A stretch of 14,762 nt of DNA from Nanobdellota archaeon (GTDB lineage: Archaea; Nanobdellota; Nanobdellia; Woesearchaeales; GW2011-AR15): contig JAHIYL010000011.1 of NCBI GenBank assembly GCA_018815145.1, positions 1 to 14,762 of the forward strand. The letters run 5' to 3'. The position numbers and the translations under genes are program-made. The notes beneath the pieces are model-generated. The model made no database searches and was not told where the DNA came from. It saw only the letters and a list, made by a program, of their open reading frames with translations. Below are positions 1 to 7,606 of the stretch, piece after piece. The number at the start of each line of letters is the position of its first letter. Positions within the stretch are counted from its first letter, which is position 1.

Positions 1-839
1 ATATTCAACCAAAAAAGATATCAACTATTCTAGCAAAAATAACTCAAAATAGCATAACTTTGGAAAAATATCTTGGAAAAATTAGTTATGGAATTAAAAC
101 AGGTTTCAACGAAGCATTCATAATAAATGAAGAAAATAAAAATCAGCTAATTTTAGAAGATGCTAAGTCAATTGATATAATTAAACCATATCTTATTGGT
201 TCAGAGATAAGCAGATATTCTCTTAAATTGAAAAATCACTATATCATTTTAGTTAAAATAGGTGTAGACCTTAATAGATATCCTGCAATAAAAAAATGGT
301 TGTTCAAATATGAATTAGCACTCAAAAAAAGATGGGATAAGGGTAATTATTGGTATGAACTTAGGGCTTGTGCATATTATGACTCTTTTGAAAAGCCAAA
401 AATTATTTGGGGAAATTTGGCAATAAAAGCTTCTTTTACCTATGATGAAGAAGGATATTACATTAACGCACCAGCGTGTATTATACCTACAACAAATAAA
501 TTTATTTTAGGAATACTTAATTCAAAATTAATATCTTATTTTCTAAAATCAATTTGTGCTGAAAGACAAGGTGGGTTTATAGAACAAAAACCAATATATG
601 TATCAAAAGTCCCTATTAAAGAGCCACAGAAAGAACAAAAAGAAAAATTGATTAAAATTGTCGATAAAATCCTCTCTCTCAACAAGCACCTTTCTTCTCT
701 CAAAGACAAGCAAACAGACGAGAGAATCCGCCTTGAAGCTGAAATAAAAAAATTAGACAATGAAATAGACCAGGAAGTCTATAAGCTTTATGGGTTAAAT
801 AATAAAGAGATTAGGATTATTGAGGAGAGCCTGAAATGA
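1..839 (+). CDS. Type IIG / Eco57I-like restriction-modification enzyme, C-terminal part (5' end outside window)
   Basis: The reading frame is open to the left edge of the window (codons from base 3), so the TTG at base 60 is not the true start and only the C-terminal ~278 residues are seen. The residues GIKTGFNEAF, followed by a IKPYLIGSEISRY-like segment, are typical of the TaqI-like C-terminal specificity (target recognition) domain of type IIG and Eco57I-type DNA adenine methyltransferase/endonucleases. The last ~70 residues are a charged coiled coil followed by IDQEVYKLYGL, an ending also common in that family. The methyltransferase motifs (NPPY) would lie upstream and are not visible, so whether a nuclease domain is present cannot be said. 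In the complete protein this part would recognise the DNA target and contact the methylase core. A BREX PglX-like methylase is a possible alternative. Confidence 0.8.
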   Translation, partial: IQPKKISTILAKITQNSITLEKYLGKISYGIKTGFNEAFIINEENKNQLILEDAKSIDIIKPYLIGSEISRYSLKLKNHYIILVKIGVDLNRYPAIKKWLFKYELALKKRWDKGNYWYELRACAYYDSFEKPKIIWGNLAIKASFTYDEEGYYINAPACIIPTTNKFILGILNSKLISYFLKSICAERQGGFIEQKPIYVSKVPIKEPQKEQKEKLIKIVDKILSLNKHLSSLKDKQTDERIRLEAEIKKLDNEIDQEVYKLYGLNNKEIRIIEESLK

Positions 840-856
840 AATAAATCAGGCTTTTT
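828..856 (+). terminator. Stem-loop plus T-run over the stop codon of the restriction-modification gene
   Basis: AGCCTGA (828-834) and TCAGGCT (846-852) are perfect 7-bp inverted arms around an 11-base loop that contains the TGA stop of the upstream gene. The right arm runs into a T-tract (852-856), and further pairing of GAG with TTT by A-T and G-T pairs can lengthen the stem. This has the form of an intrinsic terminator. Archaea mostly rely on T-tracts, so the stem may instead protect the 3' end of the mRNA. Confidence 0.45.
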
Positions 857-898
857 CCTGGAAAACACTGCTGCGGGAAAAAATTTGATCTGCGGATA

Positions 899-1075
899 AT
901 GGATGCAAAGGATGATAATAATGAATCAGCAGCATGGATTGTTTATGGCGTATGCAAAAAATGCAATGTTGTTATGGTAAGCAGCATGTTTTTGCAGGCA
1001 GATGAGCCTAAATTAGGTGTTGATTTTATTGTTGATTATGAAAAAAAATCAGGAAAAGGCAAGGAATGGAAATAA
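899..1075 (+). CDS. Small Cys-rich hypothetical protein, possibly a gene remnant
   Basis: An ATG at 899 opens 58 codons (starting MDAKDDNNESAAW) to a TAA at 1073. No clear ribosome binding site precedes it. The same frame is open back to 845 and adds about 18 residues that include a CC pair (PGKHCCGKKF). With the CKKC at residues 20-23 this would make a CC...CxxC zinc-ribbon-like set. An ATG at 836 is in this same frame but meets a TAA at 842, its third codon. Either the gene begins at a non-standard codon, or its start has been lost and this is a remnant. Residue composition is protein-like and the gap to the next gene is short (37 bp). Function is not recognised. Confidence 0.35.
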   Translation: MDAKDDNNESAAWIVYGVCKKCNVVMVSSMFLQADEPKLGVDFIVDYEKKSGKGKEWK

Positions 1076-1112
1076 TATGGAAAAAACGAAAAAATTAAGG
1101 TGAGATTTTGGA

Positions 1113-2675
1113 ATGAATGAAAATAAATTATTCCAGTTGAAAATTATGTTATATGGGATTGAACCTCCTGTATGGAGAAGATTTATTGTAAAATCAAACA
1201 TAACATTTCATTCACTGCATGATGTTATTCAGGAAGCTATGGGTTGGGAAGACTACCATATGTTTGAATTTGAATTCAATGATGCAATTATTGAAGCTGA
1301 CCAGCAAGGCGGTATTGACTCTATGTTTATCGGGTTCAGGCCAAGGAGCAAAAAGAGAAACCTAAAAGCCAGCAAAACAAGGCTGCATGATGTAATAAGC
1401 ATGGAAAGCCAGGAATTTGAATATGTCTATGATTTTGGGGATAACTGGCAGCACTTAGTTGTTGTTGAAAAGATACTTGATAATGACCCTTTTCAGAAAT
1501 TTCCGGTATGTGTCGGAGGAGCAAGAGCCTGTCCCCCGGAGGACTGTGGAAGTGTCCCAGGTTATTATGAGCTGATGAAGCTAAGAAAGAACAAAAAGCA
1601 TCCTGAATATGAAGAAAGAATTGTCGAATGGATCGGAGAGGATTACAATCCTGATTTTTTCGATATAAAGGAGGCAAACATGAGGCTCGGTGTCAATACA
1701 GTTAATGAAAAATACCTGGTTCAGCCTGAAAAGGAATTGCTGGAGAAAATTGTTGATTTGGCAAGCAATGCTAAGTATAACGAAGCGCTGGTGATAGTCA
1801 ATATTGTGTTGAACAATAACCCAAAATCATATCCTGCATTATTCCTTAGATATAGAATTAATAAGAAATCAGGTAAAACTGATGAGGATGATTTGGAGCT
1901 TGCCTATAAAGAGGCAAAGAAACAGGGCGCAGGCAAGAAAGTATTAGCAATGATGGAAGAGGAAATAGATGATGTCGAGTTTGTAAAAATCCATAAAAAA
2001 TTCAAAAAACTGATCAAAACCACCAAGCAGTCAGATATAAAAAATCCGGAAAAAAAACATATAATAAACAGGTCGAACAAAGATTATGGTGTCCCTGATT
2101 TGACACAGGAGTTTTTTGAGGATAATCCAATAGATATGTTTTCAGCAGCATGTATAGGTTATAATCTTCTTCTTAATCCTGAATTAGAAAAAAAGACCAT
2201 AAAAAAATTGTATAAACTTCTTCCAAAATCCAGGAAAGGGGAAATTGACAATGAAAAAAAAGAAATTATTGCTGCAAATGGCCCAGAGGAGATGCTTAAA
2301 ATAATAATGAAAGGGATAGATACAATCAATGAATACTTTTTGATGGATAAAATACTTGAATTTGAAGAGAGAGTTGTTCCTGACTTAATTGATATTTTAA
2401 AAGGAAATACCAATGATGGTGTAGTGGAATATTGTATAAAACTAATTTATAATTGCAAAATGGACCATACGAAACAGATATTAGATGCGTTATCATCAAT
2501 AAAAATTGCCTATAACCTGTCAATGGTGTGCTTACTTTTGGGATTAACTGGAAACAGGGATGTAATAAAACCACTCTGGGATTGTTATCATTTTCTAAAA
2601 GAAGAATACCCTTCAGAAAGTTATGCACAGGGGCCGTTATTAGCATTATCTGAAATTGAAAATAAATTAAAATAA
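1113..2675 (+). CDS. Plasmid pRiA4b ORF-3-like domain protein with long helical-repeat C-terminus
   Basis: The first ~190 of 520 residues match the pRiA4b ORF-3-like family (PF07929): LKIMLYGIEPPVWRRF near residues 9-24, YDFGDNWQH at 106-114, and FPVCVGGARACPPEDCG at 130-146, followed by the usual GYYEL and hPEYeerieW region. The family is frequent on plasmids and transposons and its biochemical role is not established. Residues ~205-290 resemble a TPR-like helical pair (KYNEALVIVNIVLNNNP), and ~330-520 look like HEAT-type helices (VVPDLIDIL, VIKPLWDCY). This C-terminal extension is much longer than the basic domain and could serve protein binding. The ATG at 1113 is preceded by AAGGTGAG (1097-1104). 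The gene sits downstream of the restriction-modification fragment, fitting an accessory or defence context, but no function is assigned. Confidence 0.72.
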   Translation: MNENKLFQLKIMLYGIEPPVWRRFIVKSNITFHSLHDVIQEAMGWEDYHMFEFEFNDAIIEADQQGGIDSMFIGFRPRSKKRNLKASKTRLHDVISMESQEFEYVYDFGDNWQHLVVVEKILDNDPFQKFPVCVGGARACPPEDCGSVPGYYELMKLRKNKKHPEYEERIVEWIGEDYNPDFFDIKEANMRLGVNTVNEKYLVQPEKELLEKIVDLASNAKYNEALVIVNIVLNNNPKSYPALFLRYRINKKSGKTDEDDLELAYKEAKKQGAGKKVLAMMEEEIDDVEFVKIHKKFKKLIKTTKQSDIKNPEKKHIINRSNKDYGVPDLTQEFFEDNPIDMFSAACIGYNLLLNPELEKKTIKKLYKLLPKSRKGEIDNEKKEIIAANGPEEMLKIIMKGIDTINEYFLMDKILEFEERVVPDLIDILKGNTNDGVVEYCIKLIYNCKMDHTKQILDALSSIKIAYNLSMVCLLLGLTGNRDVIKPLWDCYHFLKEEYPSESYAQGPLLALSEIENKLK

Positions 2676-3142
2676 GCATTTTTACAGATAAAACAGGTTT
2701 AGAAGTCCTTGAATTCATAGCAACCCTTGGAATAAGCTACAGCAGCAGCAACCTTTCAAAAAAGGTTTGGCATGAGCTAAAAGGCGCCACAATTCCTCAG
2801 GCAAAAGAAATATTGTCAGCTTCTCGAAAAAAGATATCTGAAAGAAGAGAATGTAGGCATCAATTTTCCTATGAGGGTTATTTCATTGTCAGAAAAAGGA
2901 AAAGAGGCAATAAAAAACAAAGAAGAGATATTGCTTGATTTTCATAGTTTTTATGCAGGAGAATTCAAGCCTGCAGAAACAGTAGGGATAATAAACAAGG
3001 ATGTATCTACTGCAAAAACATTCAGAGGGTTTCATATCCAAAAGATAAAATCGAAAGATTTGTGCCTCAGGAAATATTAGAGAAGATTAAATCAATAAAT
3101 CAAATCACTGTTCTCACTTCTAAAATTAAGGAGATTCGCTAA
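2666..3142 (+). pseudogene. Frame-disrupted remnant with a winged-helix-like segment
   Basis: Three pieces in two frames read as one protein of about 155 residues. Frame A covers 2666 to ~2820 (GLEVLEFIATLGISYSSSNL ... IPQAKEIL). A second frame covers ~2820 to ~3030 (LLEKRYLKEENVGINFP ... SLSEKGKEAIKNKEEILLDF). Frame A then resumes from ~3030 to the TAA at 3140 (YPKDKIERFVPQEILEKI). The middle piece has the spacing of a winged-helix domain (LLEKRYLKEE ... ISLSEKGKEAI), like those seen in helicase C-termini and transcription regulators. There is no start codon at the left end, which lies against the stop of the upstream gene. The two frame changes cancel each other, so this is a decayed gene or a sequence with two indel errors. 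The parent family is not identified. An ATG at 2871 opens 69 codons of the middle part but lacks a convincing ribosome site. Confidence 0.45.
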
Positions 3143-3176
3143 ACTAGAATCAATCATAAAGAAATCAAGAAACAAC

Positions 3177-3198
3177 CAAAACCAAAAAAACAAAAAAT
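3177..3198 (-). terminator. T-rich terminator of the acs-transporter unit
   Basis: Read on the minus strand, the bases just after the TAG stop of the transporter gene are T-tracts (TTTTTTG, then TTTTTTTGG, then TTTTGG) without a strong hairpin. Serial T-tracts are the normal archaeal transcription stop signal. They lie between two converging units, the plus-strand remnant and the minus-strand transporter. Confidence 0.5.
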
Positions 3199-4473
3199 CT
3201 ATTTGCTATGCTTTCCTTCTTTCAGCATCAATGCAACACCAGAACCAACCAGACAGGCAACACCGGCAGGTATGAAAGCCATCAAAAACGATCCTGTCGA
3301 TGCTCTTACAAACCCACCTAACAAAGGTCCGGCTATCCCTGCGATACCGTATGCAGTAAACACAAACGGATAATTAGAACCGACATTCTTTGTGCCGAAT
3401 AGTTTTGCTGTTGCTACAGGAAACAGTGCGAAGTTTCCGCCGAAGTTGAATCCAATGGCTGAAGCGTACAATGTCAGCATGAAAGGATTTGTCCCCATCC
3501 TGAAGAATGTCAGCATCAACAGGCCCTGGATCAGCGTCATAAGGAATATTGCTTTCTTTGGCCCTGTTGTGTCAGAGATCTTTCCCCATGCAATCCTTCC
3601 AAGCCCGTTGAAAATGGCGTACCATGCCATTGCAGTTCCTGCAGCCATACCAGCTGAAGTAACAGTCAATCCATAAGCCTGAAGTGCGTCAATACCAAAA
3701 AGCTTGATAGTGCCGATGACCATGAGTCCGGCCATTCCGCTGAAGACAAAGATCAGCCAGGTCATCCAGAAAGAAGGCATCTTCATCATCTCCTTCCATG
3801 TGAAATCTTCTGACTTTGCAGCCTTTTCAGCTTTCTTGCCTTTCTCTTCTTTCATTCCCTTAGGCCTGAAGTCTTTTGGCGGCTCGACCATCCAGATTGA
3901 ACCTACAAGTACCATTGTAGCAAATGCAAGCCCATAGATAAAGAAGACACTCTGCACATTCGGAAGACCAAAGACTGATACAGTATTCAAGAGTCCGCCA
4001 AACCAGCTTCCTGCCAATTTAACCCAGATTGTTGCGCCAAAACCGAATCCTGCGACAGCAAGACCTGATATCAGGCCTTTTTTGTCAGGAAACCATTTCA
4101 TGCCGACAGCAATTGGTACTACATATGCAAGGCCTATGCCTGCACCGCCGATCACACCAATACAGATCAGTTGTCCGATAAAGCTGTTTCCGAAGAATGC
4201 TCCTAAGATATATCCTGCTCCGAGCACAACTCCTCCTGCAATAGCGAGTTTCTTTGGACCGCATGTCTTCATCTTTATCCCTGCAAAGATCATCACAAGG
4301 GCAAAGGTGAAAAGACCGGCAGAAAATACTGCCTGGGTCTCTGGTGTTGTGAAGCTGTATGGTGCTTCAGTCAATGCTTTGGTAAAAGCAGACCATGCAT
4401 ATATGGCGCCCAAAGCCAGCTGAATGAGTATTGCACCAAAAACCACAAGCCACCTATTTTTTTCATTGACCAT
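3199..4473 (-). CDS. OFA-family major facilitator transporter (small carboxylate transport)
   Basis: This 424-residue integral membrane protein has about 12 hydrophobic segments and a Lys-rich cytoplasmic loop near residues 205-225 (GMKEEKGKKAEKAAKSED) dividing two six-helix halves. The N-terminus (RWLVVFGAILIQLALGAIYAWSAF) is characteristic of the oxalate/formate antiporter (OFA) family of the MFS, and GMKWFPDKKGLISGLAVAGF is the family's loop after helix 4. OFA members carry oxalate/formate, lactate, pyruvate and similar anions. The substrate cannot be fixed from sequence here. Its ATG comes 2 bp after the stop of the acetyl-CoA synthetase gene, so the two are surely co-transcribed and probably translationally coupled. 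This suggests uptake or export of acetate or a related acid. It stands where bacterial acs operons often have an unrelated acetate permease (ActP). Confidence 0.88.
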   Translation of the reverse strand: MVNEKNRWLVVFGAILIQLALGAIYAWSAFTKALTEAPYSFTTPETQAVFSAGLFTFALVMIFAGIKMKTCGPKKLAIAGGVVLGAGYILGAFFGNSFIGQLICIGVIGGAGIGLAYVVPIAVGMKWFPDKKGLISGLAVAGFGFGATIWVKLAGSWFGGLLNTVSVFGLPNVQSVFFIYGLAFATMVLVGSIWMVEPPKDFRPKGMKEEKGKKAEKAAKSEDFTWKEMMKMPSFWMTWLIFVFSGMAGLMVIGTIKLFGIDALQAYGLTVTSAGMAAGTAMAWYAIFNGLGRIAWGKISDTTGPKKAIFLMTLIQGLLMLTFFRMGTNPFMLTLYASAIGFNFGGNFALFPVATAKLFGTKNVGSNYPFVFTAYGIAGIAGPLLGGFVRASTGSFLMAFIPAGVACLVGSGVALMLKEGKHSK

Positions 4474-4475
4474 TT

Positions 4476-6470
4476 TTATGCTTCATCCCTTCCTGTGATG
4501 AGATCGTCAACAACAGATGGATCAGCAAGGGTTGTTGTGTTTCCTACACCTTCCACATCAGCGCCTTCAGCAATCTTTCTCAGGATTCTTCTCATTATCT
4601 TTCCGGATCTTGTCTTTGGAACGCCGGCACAGAACTGGATCTTGTCAGGTTTTGCTATAGGTCCGATGACCTTAACAATCTCTGCGATGATCTCTGCTTT
4701 AAGCTCTTCATGTGGTTTTGTGACGTTAGCATTTAATGTTATGTATGCATATAGCCCCTGCCCCTTGATCTTATGCGGGATCGGGACGACTGCTGCTTCT
4801 GCAACATCAGGATGTGATACACATGCTGATTCTACTTCTGCAGTTCCAATCCTGTGGCCTGATACATTGACCACATCATCGATCCTGCCCATCAGCCAGT
4901 AGTCTCCATCAGCATCTTTTCTTGCTCCGTCTCCGGTGAAATAGACGTGTTTGAACCTTGACCAATAGGTGTCGACAAATCTCTGATGGTCCTTATAGAC
5001 AGTCCTCATCATGCCTGGCCATGGTTTCTTTATGATCAGATACCCGCCTTCTTCTGCAGATGCTTCAGTTCCATCCTCTTTGATGATTTGAGGTTCAATC
5101 CCAAAGAAAGGTCTCTGTGCTGCACTTGGCTTCAGTGTATGCGCACCAGGTAGAGGGGTGATCAATATTCCGCCGGTCTCTGTTTGCCACCAGGTATCAA
5201 CAATAGGGCATTTTTCTTTTCCTACAGTCTTATGATACCACATCCACGCTTCAGGATTGATCGGTTCACCGACACTTCCGAGAAGCCTGAGTGTGCTGAG
5301 GTTTCGTCTGTTGACATATTCATCTCCCATTGCTGCGATTGCTCTTATTGCTGTTGGGGCTGTGTAGAATATTGTTACACCATATTTTTCGACAACTGCC
5401 CAGAACCTGTCATTATCCGGATAGTTTGGTACACCCTCGAACATGAGTGATGTCGCACCATTTGACAATGGTCCATATACAATGTATGAATGTCCTGTTA
5501 TCCATCCGATGTCAGCTGTGCACCAATATACATCTTCATCCCTATGGTCAAAGATATACTTGAATGTTGTTGTGACATACAATAGGTATCCTCCTGTTGT
5601 GTGCAGTACGCCTTTAGGCTTTCCGGTTGTTCCGCTTGTGTAGAGGATGAAAAGCGGGTCTTCTGCATCCATTGGTTCAGGTTCACAGAAATCAGTGATA
5701 TCACCTTCTCTCATCTCCTCGTTCCACCATGTGTCTCTTCCGTCAAGCATCTCAACATCATTTCCTGCTCTCTTTACAACAATGACACTCTTTACATTTG
5801 GGCAGTCGTGAACAGCTTCATCAACAGCGTGCTTCAATTGGACAGTCTTTCCTTTTCTAAGGGATCCATCAGCTGTGACAACAAGTGATGCATCGCAGTC
5901 CAATATCCTGTCTTTAAGTGCTTCTGCTGAGAATCCGCCAAACACTACTGAATGCACGGCACCGATCCTAGCACATGAAAGCGTTGCTATTGCAAGTTCA
6001 GGGATCATTGGCATGTACAGGATGACTCTGTCTCCTTTTTTGATGCCTTTTTTCTTCAAAACATTTGAGAATCTGCAGACTTCCCTATGGAGCTGCTGAT
6101 ATGTGTATGTCTTAGCATCATCTTCAGGCTCTCCTTCCCAGATGATTGCTGCCTTATTTTTTCGCCATGTCTTCAGGTGCCTGTCAAGGCAGTTGTATGT
6201 GACATTAAGCTTTCCGCCTTTGAACCAGGTGAATCTCACAGCATCCTTGTCCCATTCAAATACCTTATCATCATCCCATTTCTCAAACCAGTCTAAGAGC
6301 TCTTCTGCTTTTTTTGACCAGAAAGCAGGTGGGTTTGCGATAGACTCTTTGTACATGGCTTCATATTCTGCCATTGATTTCACATGTGCTTTTGCGCTAA
6401 AATCCGCTGATGGCGGAAATCTTCTCTGTTCGTCCATCATGGATGTTATAGAATTTGGTTTTTCTTCCAT
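4476..6470 (-). CDS. acs: Acetyl-CoA synthetase, AMP-forming (acetate-CoA ligase)
   Basis: This is a 664-residue cytoplasmic enzyme that joins acetate, ATP and CoA to acetyl-CoA, AMP and PPi by way of an acetyl-adenylate. Length fits the family (about 650). Visible motifs are the N-terminal ACAS domain, the P-loop YTSGTTGKPKGVLHTTGGY at ~277-295, SVGEPINPEAWMWY at ~399-412, DTWWQTETGG at 425-434 (the second Trp limits the pocket to acetate or propionate), YFTGDGARKDADGDYWLMGR at ~510-529, and the C-terminal PKTRSGKIMRRILR at 618-631. Lys624 in that last motif is the adenylation residue, which is regulated by lysine acetylation in bacteria. The start ATG has a strong GGAGGG site (6478-6483) and a TATA box upstream. 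It leads a two-gene unit with the OFA transporter and lies divergent to the redox operon. Propionate activity cannot be excluded. Confidence 0.96.
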   Translation of the reverse strand: MEEKPNSITSMMDEQRRFPPSADFSAKAHVKSMAEYEAMYKESIANPPAFWSKKAEELLDWFEKWDDDKVFEWDKDAVRFTWFKGGKLNVTYNCLDRHLKTWRKNKAAIIWEGEPEDDAKTYTYQQLHREVCRFSNVLKKKGIKKGDRVILYMPMIPELAIATLSCARIGAVHSVVFGGFSAEALKDRILDCDASLVVTADGSLRKGKTVQLKHAVDEAVHDCPNVKSVIVVKRAGNDVEMLDGRDTWWNEEMREGDITDFCEPEPMDAEDPLFILYTSGTTGKPKGVLHTTGGYLLYVTTTFKYIFDHRDEDVYWCTADIGWITGHSYIVYGPLSNGATSLMFEGVPNYPDNDRFWAVVEKYGVTIFYTAPTAIRAIAAMGDEYVNRRNLSTLRLLGSVGEPINPEAWMWYHKTVGKEKCPIVDTWWQTETGGILITPLPGAHTLKPSAAQRPFFGIEPQIIKEDGTEASAEEGGYLIIKKPWPGMMRTVYKDHQRFVDTYWSRFKHVYFTGDGARKDADGDYWLMGRIDDVVNVSGHRIGTAEVESACVSHPDVAEAAVVPIPHKIKGQGLYAYITLNANVTKPHEELKAEIIAEIVKVIGPIAKPDKIQFCAGVPKTRSGKIMRRILRKIAEGADVEGVGNTTTLADPSVVDDLITGRDEA

Positions 6471-6477
6471 AAAAAAT

Positions 6478-6531
6478 CCCTCCGTTTAATATGGGATGGG
6501 AAAAAAAACATGATATATAAAGTTTTAGTTT
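6478..6531 (-). promoter_or_regulatory. Archaeal promoter and ribosome binding site of acs
   Basis: On the minus strand CTTTATATATC (6522-6512) is a near-ideal archaeal TATA box, preceded by a purine-rich BRE-like stretch (ACTAAAA, 6531-6522 region). Counting ~25 bp from the box puts the transcript start near 6488, giving a leader of about 18 nt. That leader carries GGAGGG (6483-6478) seven bases before the acs ATG. Confidence 0.7.
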
Positions 6532-6597
6532 TAAAAATACTTTTGGCAATGACAATATTTTTAAGAAGAGAAAACTTTTAGTTAGTTTATGGAAAGT

Positions 6598-6610
6598 AGG
6601 TAGTCTACCT
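6598..6610. promoter_or_regulatory. Perfect 13-bp palindrome, candidate operator of the redox operon
   Basis: AGGTAG-T-CTACCT is a perfect inverted repeat with a single central base. It ends where the TATA-like box of the plus-strand operon begins, so a dimeric regulator bound there could block or recruit TBP/TFB. It lies about 75 bp upstream of the acs TATA box and could also act on that side. No regulator gene is encoded in the window. Confidence 0.45.
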
Positions 6611-6658
6611 TTAAAAATAATAAGTTTTTTTTTAGATATTGATTTTAGCAAGGGGGAA
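6610..6658 (+). promoter_or_regulatory. Promoter and ribosome binding site of the polyferredoxin-hdr-aor operon
   Basis: TTTAAAAATA (6610-6619) is a TATA-like box that would place the transcript start near 6640. AAGGGGGAAA (6650-6659) lies just before the ATG at 6665 and serves as the ribosome binding site. The box is weaker than that of acs, which fits a promoter depending on an activator or controlled by the adjoining palindrome. Confidence 0.5.
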
Positions 6659-6664
6659 AATTTC

Positions 6665-7606
6665 ATGGAAGAAACAAAGGATATAAAAAATACTGAAACT
6701 AAATCAGATTCCTTTGAAAATGGTCTTGGATTTCTTATCTCTGCCTTGAAGGAATTGCTTACTGAAACACATTCTATTGATGATTCCAATTTTGAAGAAA
6801 GAAGAAAAACAATCTATGAAAAGATAAAAAATAAAGCAAAAGATAAAGTCCTTGTAAGACAGCTTGGAAATGTAAGATATAAGAAAAATTACATTTCAGC
6901 AATTGAAGCTAGGATTGGTTATCTTGCATTGGTGAACCAAGGCAAAGAAAAGACAGCTGAGAAGGTATCGATGGCCCTTTATGTGAAGAGGATCGGGCTG
7001 ACGCTTGACAAGGAAAAATGCATCAGGTGCGGAATTTCCCATACAGTATGTCCGAAAGAGGCAATAGCCCTTGATGCAAAAAATATTCTGGTTGATGAGA
7101 AGAAATGCGTCCTTTGCGGCCTCTGTGTTCCTTTCTGCCCCGTAGATGCGATTGAGATGCATGTAGACGGCAAAAAAGAAGACTTATTGTACAATAATGA
7201 GAGTGTCCCTATCCTCAATGAACCTGAAGAGATAAATGGCTGCTCTATCAGGAGGTTCTTTACAGGTTCTATCACTGTTGATGAGAGCAAATGTCCCTCA
7301 GATTGTGAGGAATGCGTCATAGCATGTCCTATTGATGTGATTGAGAGAGACGGAAAAAAAGTATCCGTAGATAAGGAAAAATGTGTCCTATGCGGAGCAT
7401 GTGAAAATTCATGTCCTGAGGATGCGATTGAGATCAGGAGAAACAAGATAATTACCAAGGGAAAAAAAGGATTTTCAGCCTCATGGACTGAAGTAACAGA
7501 AAAATTATTGGGCAGAGAAAAAGTGAATATTGAGACAAATGCAAAATCTATGGACAAGATGAGATCACTTGTGCAGGATTCAGAACTATCAGAGTATACA
7601 AAATGA
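6665..7606 (+). CDS. Polyferredoxin with four 4Fe-4S motifs and an N-terminal helical domain
   Basis: A 313-residue soluble electron carrier. Residues 1-~110 are helical and lack Cys; their family is not recognised. Four ferredoxin motifs follow. Motif 1 (C119, C122, C129) has Ser125 where the third Cys should be. Motif 2 is canonical at C148/C151/C154/C158. Motif 3 has an extra residue (C210-x3-C214-x2-C217-x3-C221). Motif 4 is canonical at C240/C243/C246/C250. These pair as two 2x[4Fe-4S] ferredoxin domains, so one cluster in the first has a non-Cys or missing ligand. The Ser codon TCC (7037-7039) differs from Cys TGC by one base. The gene opens the operon and its TGA overlaps the hdrA ATG (ATGA, 7603-7606), so translation is coupled. 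It probably feeds or drains electrons from HdrA, like the polyferredoxins of methanogen Hdr/Mvh and formylmethanofuran dehydrogenase operons. Confidence 0.85.
   Translation: MEETKDIKNTETKSDSFENGLGFLISALKELLTETHSIDDSNFEERRKTIYEKIKNKAKDKVLVRQLGNVRYKKNYISAIEARIGYLALVNQGKEKTAEKVSMALYVKRIGLTLDKEKCIRCGISHTVCPKEAIALDAKNILVDEKKCVLCGLCVPFCPVDAIEMHVDGKKEDLLYNNESVPILNEPEEINGCSIRRFFTGSITVDESKCPSDCEECVIACPIDVIERDGKKVSVDKEKCVLCGACENSCPEDAIEIRRNKIITKGKKGFSASWTEVTEKLLGREKVNIETNAKSMDKMRSLVQDSELSEYTK

Noticed and set aside
2871..3080. 69-codon ORF as an independent small gene
   Set aside because: Similar protein-like sequence continues upstream and downstream in another frame and there is no clear ribosome site, so it fits a broken gene better.
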